The position numbers and the translations under genes are program-made. A stretch of 64,000 bases of DNA from JAAYXE01 sp964391195 (GTDB taxonomy: Bacteria; Chloroflexota; Anaerolineae; Anaerolineales; UBA4823): the NCBI GenBank assembly GCA_964391195.1, contig CAYMLG010000016.1, positions 1-64,000 on the forward strand, read 5' to 3'. Shown one piece after another: positions 51,004 to 60,700 of the stretch. Position 1 is the first letter of the stretch, and each line of letters opens with the position of its first letter. The notes under the pieces are model-generated. The model made no database searches, was not told the origin of the DNA, and worked only from the letters and a program-made list of their open reading frames with translations.

Positions 51004-52266
51004 TTAAGGCCGGGTGTGGTAATCGCCCACGATAACCCATTTGTACGTGGTCAGTTCCTGGAGCCCCATCGGGCCGCGCGCGTGGAGCCGTTGGGTGGAA
51101 ATCGCCACTTCCGCTCCCAGTCCCAACTGCGCCCCATCGGTGAAGCGGGTGCTGGCATTCACGTAGACTGCGGCCGAATCGACGACGCTGATGAAGCGAG
51201 CGGCGTTCGCCTCGTCTTTCGTCAATATCCCATCCGAGTGCCCGGTGCTGTGGGCGGCGATATGCTCGACAGCCTCATCCAATCCGCTTACCACTTTCAG
51301 CCCCAAGACCAGCGACAGCCATTCGGTATCGAAATCGTTCTCCCCGGCCGGGGATACCAACTCCGCATTGGCCTCACCCAGATAGGGCAGCGCTGATTCG
51401 TCCGCCCGGAAGGTCACTCCATCCTCTGCCAGTTGGGCGACAACCTGAGGGAGAATTTTCGCGGCCACGCTTCGATGGACCAGCAGCGTGTCGAGGGCGT
51501 TGCATACCGTCGGGCGCTGGACCTTCGCATTGCGGATGACCGGCAGGGCGGCGTGTAAGTCCGCCGACTCGTCAACGAACAGGTGGCAGATGCCGATCCC
51601 GCCGGTGATTACCGGGATGCGGCTGTTCTGGCGGCAGAACTCGTGCAGTCCGGCGCCCCCTCGCGGGATGATCATGTCCACATAGCGGTCCATCTGCAGC
51701 AGTTCCAACACCCGCTTCCGGTCTGCATCGTCGATGAATTGGATGGCATCGGGTGGTAGCCCGGCTTCAGCCAACCCCTGGACCAGGGCCTGGGTGATCG
51801 CCCGGTTGGAATTCAGCGTTTCACTCCCGCCGCGGAGAATCACCGCATTCCCGGTTTTCACCGCCAGGCCGGAGACATCGATGGTCACATTGGGCCGCGC
51901 CTCGTAAATTACTCCCAGCACGCCGATGGGTGTCCGCTGCTTGTGAACCTTCAGCCCGTTGGGCAGAATACTCTCGTCGAAACATTCCCCCACCGGGTCG
52001 GGCAGTTCGGCGACCCGGCGCAGGTCGGAAATGATCCCCTGCAGGCGGGCCGGGTTGAGCATCAGGCGATCCAGCAGCGCGGGGGTCAATCCTGCCGCCT
52101 GCCCGGCTTTCAGGTCTTCCGCGTTGGCGGCCAGGATCTGCTCAGCATCTCGCCTCACACGCTCGGCCATCGCCAGCAGCGCCCGGTCCTTCTCTTCCCG
52201 GCTGGCTCTGGCCAGGCTTCGGGCAGCCTGTTTCGATCGCTTACCCATTTCCTCTACTGTGGACAT
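51004..52266 (-). CDS. proA: Glutamate-5-semialdehyde dehydrogenase (gamma-glutamyl phosphate reductase)
   Basis: A 420-residue aldehyde dehydrogenase-fold enzyme that reduces gamma-glutamyl phosphate with NADPH in proline synthesis. Landmarks are G-V-I-Y-E-A-R-P-N-V-T, I-L-R-G-G-S-E, I-I-P-R-G-G-A-G-L, and the catalytic Cys in R-P-T-V-C-N-A-L-D-T. GGGAGGCG precedes the ATG. It sits 41 bp after proB on the same strand, forming a proBA operon. Confidence 0.95.
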   Translation of the reverse strand: MSTVEEMGKRSKQAARSLARASREEKDRALLAMAERVRRDAEQILAANAEDLKAGQAAGLTPALLDRLMLNPARLQGIISDLRRVAELPDPVGECFDESILPNGLKVHKQRTPIGVLGVIYEARPNVTIDVSGLAVKTGNAVILRGGSETLNSNRAITQALVQGLAEAGLPPDAIQFIDDADRKRVLELLQMDRYVDMIIPRGGAGLHEFCRQNSRIPVITGGIGICHLFVDESADLHAALPVIRNAKVQRPTVCNALDTLLVHRSVAAKILPQVVAQLAEDGVTFRADESALPYLGEANAELVSPAGENDFDTEWLSLVLGLKVVSGLDEAVEHIAAHSTGHSDGILTKDEANAARFISVVDSAAVYVNASTRFTDGAQLGLGAEVAISTQRLHARGPMGLQELTTYKWVIVGDYHTRP

Positions 52267-52307
52267 CTCGCCTCCCTATCCATCATCAGGTGATCCCGGT
52301 TTCCCCT

Positions 52308-53444
52308 TTACAACATAACCAGGTTGTTGCGGTGGATCACCTCTTCTCCGTATATGAAACCAAGAATTGCTTCGATTTCATCCGAACGCCGGCCGTGGAT
52401 GCGCTGGAGATCGCTGGCCGAATAATTGACCAGCCCACGGGCCAGCTCCCTTCCGTTCGGATCCAGGACCTGTACCGTATCGCCTCGATCGAACTGCCCT
52501 TCCACGCCGATCACCCCCACGGGAAGCAGGCTGCTGCCCTGGTGCAGAGCCCGCTCCGCTCCGGCGTCCACGATCAAACGGCCGGTGTGCCGCCCGCCGG
52601 CCAGGATATAGCGCTTACGGCCTTCCAATGCGCTGCCCAGGGGGAGAAAGCGCGTCCCGATCGGTTCGCCCTGGCACAGGCGCAGGAGCACGTCCGGCTC
52701 GCTGCCGCGAGCGATCACCACCGTCGCTCCCAATCTCCGCGCCAGGTCGGCGGCCTGCACCTTGGTCAACATTCCCCCCGTTCCCAGCCCGGTCTCTGTT
52801 CCGCCGGCCGCTTTCCAGACCGCGGGCGGGATTTCCGGTCCGGTCACTTCCCGCACCATCTCCGCCTCCGGCTGCAGCCTGGGGTCGGCGGTGAACAGGC
52901 CGGCCTGGTCGGTGAGCAGCACCAGCAGGTCGGCTTCGGTCAGGTTGGCAGCCAGCGCGGATAGATTGTCGTTGTCGCCCACCCGGATCTCTTCCGTCGC
53001 CACCGTGTCGTTTTCGTTGACGATGGGGATCACCCGCTGCGCCAGCAGAGCGGTCAGCGTGTTGCGGGAGTTCAGGTAGCGCCGGCGGTCGCTCAGATCG
53101 GCGCGTGTCAGCAGCACCTGGGCAGCCGTCAGCCCGTATAGTCCGAATAACTCCTCGTACAGCGCCATTAACCGCGGTTGGCCGACAGCCGCCAGCATCT
53201 GCTTGGCAGGGATATCCTTGGGAAGAACCGGGAAGTTCAACCGCTCTCGCCCGGCGGCGATTGCGCCGGAAGAAACCACCAGCAGATCTTTCCCCGAGGC
53301 GTGCAGCGCAGCCATCTGCCGTACCAACTCCAGGATGCGCGGCGGCGAAAGGCGCGGGGTCCCTCCCGTCAAAGTTGAGGTGCCCAGCTTGATGACGATT
53401 CGTTTATACCGGTCGCTGCTGTGAAATTCAGGAGCCTCTGCCAC
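52308..53444 (-). CDS. proB: Glutamate 5-kinase
   Basis: A 378-residue kinase for the first proline step. The amino-acid kinase domain (about 12-265) shows V-I-K-L-G-T-S-T-L, V-S-S-G-A-I-A-A-G and N-E-N-D-T-V-A; the C-terminal PUA domain (about 285-375) is present. Feedback inhibition by proline is expected. GTG 53444 is chosen because AAGGAAAG lies before it; an ATG at 53501 would add an uncharacteristic N terminus. It is the first gene of proBA. Confidence 0.93.
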   Translation of the reverse strand: MAEAPEFHSSDRYKRIVIKLGTSTLTGGTPRLSPPRILELVRQMAALHASGKDLLVVSSGAIAAGRERLNFPVLPKDIPAKQMLAAVGQPRLMALYEELFGLYGLTAAQVLLTRADLSDRRRYLNSRNTLTALLAQRVIPIVNENDTVATEEIRVGDNDNLSALAANLTEADLLVLLTDQAGLFTADPRLQPEAEMVREVTGPEIPPAVWKAAGGTETGLGTGGMLTKVQAADLARRLGATVVIARGSEPDVLLRLCQGEPIGTRFLPLGSALEGRKRYILAGGRHTGRLIVDAGAERALHQGSSLLPVGVIGVEGQFDRGDTVQVLDPNGRELARGLVNYSASDLQRIHGRRSDEIEAILGFIYGEEVIHRNNLVML

Positions 53445-53801
53445 GCAAACTTTCCTTCCCCATCCGGCTGCCGATGATTTCGTTGGCGCAAAGTGTACCA
53501 TAGTTCCTCTTACCGTCTCCGTTCGCCGCTTCGCCGGGCATGGCCTTCTCCAAGTCGTAAGTCAGTCTTTGGTGGGCCTTGCGCTTATCAAACGCCTCGC
53601 CGATCCACCCCCGACTCATGCCTGTAAAGGCTCTTTTTGTGCCTTCCCGGTGATTACCTACCCGAATTTCCGGGTCCCACCCCGCCCATTCATCCGGTGC
53701 GGTCACCTTCGATTTTCGCTATGATAGTTATAGTCGATCAGGAGTTTTCCTGGCCGGCTGGAGATTGGTTTGATCCGGACCTTGATGAAAAGGAGTACAG
53801 A

Positions 53802-54713
53802 ATGTCTGAGCAAATAAACAACCCATTGGTTGCGCTATCGGAGGCGATGGCCGATGCCGTTGAGCGGGCAGGGGCTGCAACCCTGTTGGTAGACGCCCGG
53901 CGGCGGTTCCCGGCCAGCGGGATCGCCTACCAGCGGGACCTGGTCCTGACCGCTTCTCACGTCGTCGAACGGGATGACGATATCCGTATCACCCTCCCCG
54001 ATGGCAGCCATCACACCGCCACGATCGCCGGGCGTGATCCCGGAAACGACCTGGCTCTGCTGCGCCTGTCCTCGGCTGTGATGACCCCGGCCGAAACTGC
54101 GCCGGAGCCGGCCCGCATCGGGCAGATCGCCCTGGCGCTGGGGCGGCCCTCCCCGGAGGGCATCCAGGCCAGCCTGGGGATCGTGAGCGCAGCTGGCGGC
54201 CCGGTGCGCACCGGGCGGGGCGGTCTGTTGGAGAATTACATCCGCACCGATACCATCCCCTATCCCGGTTTTTCCGGCGGCCCGCTGGTTGACGCCGCCG
54301 GGCGAGTCCTGGGGATCAACACCTCTGGCCTGGGGCGTGGCGTGGCGCTCACCATCCCGGTCGCTCACGCCTGGCAAATCGCCGCCACCCTGGCCGAGCA
54401 CGGTCATGTCCGCCGCGGATATCTGGGCGTGCGCAGCCAGGCGGTGGAGATCACTGCTGCCCAAAGCCAGGCGCTGGGCCGCGAGCAGCGCACCGGCCTG
54501 CTGCTGGTCAGCGTCGAGCGGGACAGCCCGGCCGAGCAAGGTGGGCTGTTGGTTGGTGATATCCTGGTTGGCATCGCCGGCCAGCCGGTGACTGACCCGG
54601 ATGAACTGTTAGCCCGGCTGGTGGGCGCGGTTGTGGGCCAATCCACCCCGCTGGAAGTGCTGCGCGGTGGGCAGCCGGCTACTGTAACGGTTACAATTGG
54701 GGAGCGAAAATAA
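53802..54713 (+). CDS. HtrA-type serine protease with PDZ domain
   Basis: A 303-residue trypsin-fold protein with the HtrA triad: His in L-T-A-S-H-V-V-E, Asp in G-N-D-L-A-L-L and Ser in G-F-S-G-G-P-L. A single PDZ domain follows (about 205-300, R-R-G-Y-L-G-V and P-A-E-Q-G-G-L-L-V-G-D-I-L). Unlike DegP it has no signal peptide or membrane anchor, so it may act in the cytoplasm. ATG 53802 has AAGGAG 6 nt upstream. It is 1 bp from the next protease gene. The 357-bp spacer before it (53445-53801) shows only weak -10 candidates. Confidence 0.85.
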   Translation: MSEQINNPLVALSEAMADAVERAGAATLLVDARRRFPASGIAYQRDLVLTASHVVERDDDIRITLPDGSHHTATIAGRDPGNDLALLRLSSAVMTPAETAPEPARIGQIALALGRPSPEGIQASLGIVSAAGGPVRTGRGGLLENYIRTDTIPYPGFSGGPLVDAAGRVLGINTSGLGRGVALTIPVAHAWQIAATLAEHGHVRRGYLGVRSQAVEITAAQSQALGREQRTGLLLVSVERDSPAEQGGLLVGDILVGIAGQPVTDPDELLARLVGAVVGQSTPLEVLRGGQPATVTVTIGERK

Positions 54714-54714
54714 A

Positions 54715-55338
54715 ATGATCTTGGAGCGAGCCTTTGCCTTATCGTTATCGGATGCGACTGCTGCCGCGATGGCTGAGGTCGCTCGCCGGGTGCAGCGCAG
54801 CCTGGTTGTGGTGCAAAGCGCCCGGCATGGAGTGGGGGCGGGACTCGTCTGGCAGCGTGAGGGGTATGTGGTGACCAACTTCCATGTCATCGCCCGCGGC
54901 CGCCTGTCGGTCACCCTCCCCGATGGCGCCCGGTTCACCCCAGAAGTGGCCGCCCAGGATCCGGGGATCGACCTGGCTCTCCTGCGCCTGCCGGATACGG
55001 ATCTTATCCCTGCCCAACTGGCCGACTCGCAAGGACTGCGGGTGGGGCAGTTGGCCCTGGCGGTTGGTCACCCCTGGGGGCAGGCAGGCTCGGTCACAGC
55101 CGGGATCGTGAGCGGGCTGGGTTACGCCCAGACCCGCGGCGGCCGGGGTTCGGTGCCGATCATCCGCACCGATGCCCGCCTGGCGCCGGGGAATTCCGGC
55201 GGGCCCTTGGTCAATGCCATGGGCGCGGTGATCGGGATCAACACCCTGCTGATCGGCGGTGACCTGGGGGTGGCGATCCCCACCCACGTGGTCTCGGCTT
55301 TCGTTGCCCAGGCCCTGGGAGAAGGGGTGTTAGCCTAG
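54715..55338 (+). CDS. Trypsin-like serine protease without PDZ
   Basis: A 207-residue protease domain alone, with His in V-T-N-F-H-V-I, Asp in G-I-D-L-A-L-L and Ser in A-P-G-N-S-G-G-P-L, all intact. It resembles the catalytic domain of the preceding HtrA protein but has no PDZ. No signal peptide is present. It follows the first protease by 1 bp and its stop overlaps the GTG of the LuxR gene by 1 nt, so the three genes form a tight operon. Confidence 0.83.
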   Translation: MILERAFALSLSDATAAAMAEVARRVQRSLVVVQSARHGVGAGLVWQREGYVVTNFHVIARGRLSVTLPDGARFTPEVAAQDPGIDLALLRLPDTDLIPAQLADSQGLRVGQLALAVGHPWGQAGSVTAGIVSGLGYAQTRGGRGSVPIIRTDARLAPGNSGGPLVNAMGAVIGINTLLIGGDLGVAIPTHVVSAFVAQALGEGVLA

Positions 55339-56021
55339 TGGATACTGGTGAGGGGGATGGTGAGAGCGAGGAGTCTTTGATACGAGTGGCGGTGGTAACG
55401 CCGGTGCTGGCGGTGCGAGCCGGGCTGCGCCTCTTGCTGGAAAGCGGCGCTTCCGAGGCCTGTGACATCGAAGTCGTCGATGAAGCTGCTCGCCTGATCG
55501 ACCTCGACCTGAGCCTGGGAGAGGTGGATGTGCTGCTGCTCACAGCCGAAGCCGCCAGTCATGCTGAACTGGCGGCTGCTCTCCAGACTTCTCCCAGCCC
55601 GCCCGCGGTCCTCCTCCTGGCCAGCAGCCCAGAAGAAGGCCGGATCTTGCCCGGTTTGCCCGTTCGGGCCTGGGGTTTATTGGAAATTGAGGCCTCTCAG
55701 GCCGAGCTTTTGGCCGCAGTGCAGGCTGTCCACGAAGGACTGCTGGCCGGTTCCCCCGTCTTGCTCGAGCCTTTTCTCGGACGGTCTCAGCCTTTGGGCG
55801 GCGGTGCGGTCGATCCACTGGTGGAGCCGCTCACCGAGCGAGAAACTCAGGTGCTGCAGCTGCTCGCTGAAGGCCTGGCGAACAAACAGATTGCTGTAGT
55901 CCTGGGCATCAGCGAACACACCGTCAAGTTCCACGTCTCGGCGATCTACTCCAAACTGGGAGTATCCAACCGTACCGAGGCCGTCCGGCTGGGTGTCCAG
56001 CGAGGTCTCATCCTGTTGTAA
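55338..56021 (+). CDS. LuxR/NarL-type regulator with degenerate receiver
   Basis: A 227-residue protein with a receiver-like N-terminal half (about 15-125) and a LuxR HTH (about 160-225: L-T-E-R-E-T-Q-V-L-Q-L-L-A-E-G, H-T-V-K-F-H-V-S-A-I-Y-S-K-L-G-V). The receiver lacks the acidic pair near its first strand (R-V-A-V-V-T-P) and the phospho-acceptor Asp (third strand reads D-V-L-L-L-T), so it is probably not phosphorylated. A GTG at 55338 overlaps the upstream stop. Co-transcription with two proteases suggests it regulates or responds to proteolysis. Confidence 0.8.
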   Translation: MDTGEGDGESEESLIRVAVVTPVLAVRAGLRLLLESGASEACDIEVVDEAARLIDLDLSLGEVDVLLLTAEAASHAELAAALQTSPSPPAVLLLASSPEEGRILPGLPVRAWGLLEIEASQAELLAAVQAVHEGLLAGSPVLLEPFLGRSQPLGGGAVDPLVEPLTERETQVLQLLAEGLANKQIAVVLGISEHTVKFHVSAIYSKLGVSNRTEAVRLGVQRGLILL

Positions 56022-56043
56022 CAACTGGCATAAATGCCTTTGT

Positions 56044-56082
56044 AAAAAACAGGGGTTTGTTTTACGCCAACCCCTGTTTTTT
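56044..56082. terminator. Bidirectional terminator
   Basis: AAAAAACAGGGGTT (56044-56057) pairs with 56069-56082. A and T runs at both edges stop the LuxR operon and the FKBP gene. Confidence 0.9.
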
Positions 56083-56089
56083 ACATCGC

Positions 56090-56605
56090 TTATTCGTAAT
56101 CGTCCTCGTCGTCCCCCTCACCGTGGATGTGACCGTGGGATAGCTCCTCGTCGGTCGCCGGGCGCAAATCCATCACAGTGACGTCGAAATGAAGGGTTTT
56201 ACCGGCGAGCGGATGGTTGAAGCTCAGGCGGACGGTTTCATCCCGGATCTCGTCGATGAAAGCGTCCAGAGTTCCACCCTGTTGGTCGCGCAACTGCAGC
56301 GCTATGCCCCTTTCCATGGGGATATGGTCGGGAAATTCGCTGCGGGGGACATCGGCAAAGGCATCCTCGTCCACTTCGCCGTACCCCTGCTTGGGTTGAA
56401 CGACCACCTGTTTCGACTCGCCGACCGACATGCCGTACAGTTCTTGCTCCAGGCCAGGAATAATCATGCCCGCGCCTTGAATGAACTGGATCGGATCGCC
56501 GTTTTCCGACGAGTCTACGATCTGCCCTTCCACTCGCAGGGTGTAATTTAGCGTGACAACTTTGTTGTCCTGGACGGTGTTCTGCGTGTCCTCAGAAAAA
56601 GACAT
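56090..56605 (-). CDS. SlyD-like FKBP peptidyl-prolyl isomerase
   Basis: A 171-residue FKBP with an IF insertion: N-terminal V-T-L-N-Y-T-L-R-V-E-G, then I-P-G-L-E-Q-E-L-Y-G-M, G-Y-G-E and F-N-H-P-L-A-G-K, as in SlyD. The C-terminal tail is acidic with H-G-H-I-H and G-D-D-E-D-D, weaker than the metal-binding His/Cys tail of E. coli SlyD. It should isomerise prolines and chaperone nascent chains in the cytoplasm. Confidence 0.88.
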   Translation of the reverse strand: MSFSEDTQNTVQDNKVVTLNYTLRVEGQIVDSSENGDPIQFIQGAGMIIPGLEQELYGMSVGESKQVVVQPKQGYGEVDEDAFADVPRSEFPDHIPMERGIALQLRDQQGGTLDAFIDEIRDETVRLSFNHPLAGKTLHFDVTVMDLRPATDEELSHGHIHGEGDDEDDYE

Positions 56606-56834
56606 TGGGGCCTCCCTTTTTTAATCGAAACATCCCCCTGCATCTCGGTTCATTCTATCACATTCGCTCTCTTGCACAGATATAAAAAAGGAAGGGTCTT
56701 TGAATCCTGCCCGGGCAGGGAAAAAGTGGGGCCGTTCCCTGACTTCGGCCAGGGAACGGCCCTCACAAACGCTCTTTTCAATCCACTTTCTAGGCCCTGT
56801 GTGGGCAGGTGGAAAGCGCCCGCTCTCTAACAGT

Positions 56835-57398
56835 CTAACAGGCCTGGACAGCCATCCCGGCCACGCAGCCCGGACCGCTTTCAGTGATGGGATCGCTTGT
56901 GTGCCAGACGGTCACCTCGGCTTCGATCTGCTCTTGCCCGCTGGCGTGCGCCACAGAAATCCGGTGATGACCGTCACGCACGAAATACACCTCACCGATC
57001 TGGATCAACTCGACCGGGGGCAGCGACTGGTGCATGAGAACAGCGCGCGCCACGCTCATCCAGCGGCTCTTGCTCCGCGAGTGGAGCGGGTAGAACTCGC
57101 GGTCGAAATCATTGGTACGGCCTTCGCTGCCCTGGATTTTCCGCACCGGCACCGTCTGGATGCCTGCGTAGGAGCGGCCGGTGATCACCGTCTGGCGCTG
57201 GAACTGGTTGAGATCCAACAGGCGGCGGGAGCGGCCGGTCAGGCGAGCCAGGATCTTCCCGATCAGGCCCTTCCACTCAGCGGCGCGGTACAGCATGATC
57301 GAATCGGAGATTGCCCGCTGGGCCGTTTTTGCGGAGATGTTGTTTTCGAAGAGCGTCTCCTGGGCAAAATAATAATTTTGCTGAAACATTTCGCTCAT
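56835..57398 (-). CDS. ParB-fold domain protein, function unknown
   Basis: A 187-residue protein. The C-terminal half contains L-P-P-V-E-L-I-Q-I-G, then Y-F-V-R-D-G-H-H-R-I-S-V-A, the ParB/Srx-like nuclease motif, here with G-H-H-R. The N-terminal half is helical and basic (about residues 30-70). ParB-fold proteins can bind CTP or DNA; no parA or parS is nearby, so a partition role is not supported. AAAGGA lies close to the ATG; a second ATG at 57389 has better spacing. It is divergent from the BTAD regulator across repeat copy C. Confidence 0.65.
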   Translation of the reverse strand: MSEMFQQNYYFAQETLFENNISAKTAQRAISDSIMLYRAAEWKGLIGKILARLTGRSRRLLDLNQFQRQTVITGRSYAGIQTVPVRKIQGSEGRTNDFDREFYPLHSRSKSRWMSVARAVLMHQSLPPVELIQIGEVYFVRDGHHRISVAHASGQEQIEAEVTVWHTSDPITESGPGCVAGMAVQAC

Positions 57399-57548
57399 TC
57401 CTTTCGCCTTCAGGACAGCCGCCGGGCTGCCTTTCGCCTATCGTTCATGATCCGAGTATACGCCGCGCAAGTTTCGCGGTCGTTTCCCGGGCCCCGTTTC
57501 CCGCGTTTCCAGATCGTTTCCGGGCGATGGCTTTTCAAAGTAGTGATA

Positions 57549-57663
57549 GGTGTTTTGGTGGTTGGGGGTGGCAGCACCACCCCCAACCACCAAAACACCC
57601 AATCCTTCGGCCGGCGCTACCGGCCGCCTGCTGCCACGTGTGCACACCGTTGTGCGTGCACAC
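57549..57663. repeat. Intergenic repeat copy C: 23-bp hairpin plus core
   Basis: GGTGTTTTGGTGGTTGGGGG plus TGG (57549-57571) pairs perfectly with 57577-57599 around a 5-nt loop. An inserted GGCCGGCGCTACCGGCC hairpin and CTGCTGCCA follow, then TGTGCGTGCACAC at 57651-57663. It fills most of the spacer 57399-57740. Confidence 0.7.
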
Positions 57664-57740
57664 CTTGCACACTGGTTTCGAGGCGTAACTTCCGGGTAGA
57701 TTTCCGGTATAATCTGATAGTTAATAGAAGGAGACTTCCC

Positions 57741-60700
57741 TTGCCCCATTTGGCAATTTATACATTTGGTCCCCCGCGGGTGGAACTGGACGGCGAGCCG
57801 GTTGTCATCGAACGCAGCAAGGCGCTGGCGCTGCTCGTCTACCTGGCGCTTGAGCCTGGAGAGCACAGCCGCCAAAGCCTGGCAGTGCTGTTCTGGCCCG
57901 ATTACGACCAAAGCCGGGCCTCGGCCTACCTGCGCCGGAATCTCTGGGCGTTGAAGGAGGCCCTGGGGCAGGACTGTATCGCTGCCGGGCGCGATCTCGT
58001 CCGTTTGAACCGGGAATCTGGGGTGTGGGTGGACGTACTCGAATTCCGCCGCCTGTTGGATTCTTGCCTGGAGCACGGGCACGGCAGCGCGCGCCAGGCG
58101 GTTTGCCCGGACTGCCTGGTCCCGCTGCAGCAAGCTGTCGAACTTTATCGGGCCGGTTTCCTGGAGGGGTTTGGGCTGCGCGATAGCCCGGGCTTCGACG
58201 ACTGGCAGTTCTACCAGGCGGAAGGCTTGCGTCAATCGTTAGCAGCTGCTTTAGAGCGGCTGGCGCGCTGCCAGATGGACCAGCGGGTTTTCGAGCCGGC
58301 GATCGCTGCCGCCCGGCGCATGGTTGCCCTGAACCCGATCGCGGAGGAAGGTCACCGCCTGTTGATGCGGGCGTACGCCCTCGGCGGGCAGCATAACCTG
58401 GCTCTGCGCCAGTACCAGGAGTGTGCCCGTATCCTGGAGGCCGAGTTGGGCGTCGAGCCCCAACCCGAGACCCGTGACCTTTACGAACAGATCCGGGAAG
58501 GGCGGTTGGACAAGGGCAAACAAATGCCAGTCGCGCCCGCCTCGGCCCCGGTAGAGCCGGTCTCTGAAGCCGCCCCCGGAGCTCATCCCCCCGCTATTCC
58601 ATCCCCAGCCAGGGTTCCCCCCAACAACCTGCCCGCCCAGCTAACGCCCTTTGTCGGACGAGTGGCTGAACTGGCGACGATTTCCGGGCTGTTGGGCAAC
58701 CCTGACTGCCGCTTGCTCACCCTGCTTGGGCCAGGGGGGATTGGCAAGACCCGCCTGGCGATCGAGGCGGCTTCGCGGGCGCTCCAGGGGTCTCCCGGAC
58801 GCTACCCGCAGGGCGTGTTCTTCGTCCCGCTGGCTTCGCTCAGCGACCCGGCCTATCTCCCCCAGACCATCGCCGACGCGCTGCAGTTCGACCTCCGGGC
58901 CGAGGAAGCGCCGCGCCAGCAGTTGATCGATTACCTGCGGGAGCGCACTCTGCTGTTCGTGCTCGACAACTTCGAACAACTGGTCGCCGGGGTGGATCTG
59001 CTTGCCGAGATCCTGGAAAAGGCCCCAGGGGTGGAAATGCTGATCACCTCACGCGAGCGCCTGAACCTGCCCGCTGAATGGGTGCTGGACGTGCAGGGGC
59101 TGGCCTACCCCGAGGAGGGCGATCCGCGATCGGGCGATCCGCGATCGCTGGACGAATACAGCGCCGTGCGCCTGTTCGTGCAAGAGGCGCGCCGGGTGCG
59201 GGTGGATTTCGTCCTTACGGAGGAGGACAGGCCGGGCCTGATTGAAATTTGCAAGCTGGTGCAGGGCATGCCGCTGGGACTGGAACTGGCGGCCGCCTGG
59301 ACCCGGTTGTTCTCCTGCCGGGAGATCGCGCAGGAAATCCGCCGCTCCACCGATTTCCTCTCCGTCTCGCTGCGCGGAGTCCCCGACCGTCACCAGAGCC
59401 TGCGCGGGGTATTTGAGCACTCCTGGGGTCTGCTTTCTGAAGAGGAGAAATCCGCCTTCCGCAAGCTGTCGATCTTCCGCGGCCCGTGTCGATCGGCGGC
59501 GGCGGAATACGTGATCTCGACCCGCGAGCAGAGTGAACGCGACCCGCAGGCCTTGTTCCTGCTCTCGGCCCTGGTGGATAAGTCGATGCTGCGCCGCAGC
59601 GCTTCAGGGTATTACGAGATGCACGAGCTGCTCAAACAATATGCGGGTGAAAAACTGGAGCAGGTCCCGGATGAGAAGGCGGAGGCCTATCGCCGCTACG
59701 CCGAGTTCTACGCCCGGCTGATGACCGGTTTTGAACACGAGCTCAAGAGCGGTCGCCACCAACTGGCCCTCCAGCAGATGGAGATCGAGATCGAGGATTT
59801 GCGCCAGTCCTGGCGATGGATGGTGGAACAGGCCCGGCTGGATCTGCTCGAGCAGGCCATGATCGCCCTGAACCTGTTCTCCGACATGCGGAGCCGCCTC
59901 GATGAAGGTTATGCTCTTTTTCACCTGGCAGCCGACCGCCTCAGGGAGCTCGACCGGAATACAGCGGGCGGGGATGATGATCCGGACCTGATCGCATTAT
60001 TGGCCATTCTCACCTATGTAGAGGGAGCTTCGGCAAGCGGGCTGGGGGAATATCAGCACGCCAGGGCCTGTTTCCATGAAAGCGAAACCCTGCTGCGCCG
60101 CCTGGAGGCGCTTCCCGATTTTCCACCCGAGCGGAAGGCAGTTGTATCGACCCTGGTCCACTTTGGCAATATTTCCCACGATGCGAAAGAGGTGAAGCGC
60201 CGCTATGCGGAGAGTGTGGCGGCGTTTGAGCGGACCGGTAACCGCTGGGGCCAGGCCCTGGCGCACCTGATCATGAGCTATTTTTACCAATACCCGCTCC
60301 GCGACCAGGACCGGGCCCGGGCGTTGCGCCAGGAGAGCCTGGCCCTGTTCGATTCGATCGGCAATCACTGGGGCATTACCATGTGCCTGGTGGACCTGGC
60401 GGATATGGCGCTGGGTTTGGGCGAATATGACGAAGCGACCGCTCTTGCCCTGCGAGGCCTGAGCTTGAGCCGGCAGAACAATGACCGCTGGCGGATGATC
60501 GGGGCGCTGATTATCCTGGGCCAGGTGGAGGTCGCCCGCGGCAATTTTCCCCAGGCTCATGCCTATTACGATGAAGCCATCACTCTGGTGAAAGAATCCG
60601 GCAGCCGCAGCAGCCTGGCTTCGATCCTGGACTGTATGGGGTATCTGAACTTGCTCGAAGGTGATTATGATGGGGCCGAGCAGAAGTATCGCAAAAGCCT

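Noticed and set aside
53428..53706. 92-residue minus-strand frame upstream of proB
   Set aside because: No recognised domain, no ribosome-binding site, and overlap with the proB start. Retained only as an unlikely small gene.
56700..57740. 5' extension of the BTAD gene to a 1510-residue frame
   Set aside because: It runs antisense to the ParB-fold gene, through the repeat copy C, and has no family similarity. The TTG at 57741 has a proper ribosome-binding site and gives the normal BTAD N terminus.
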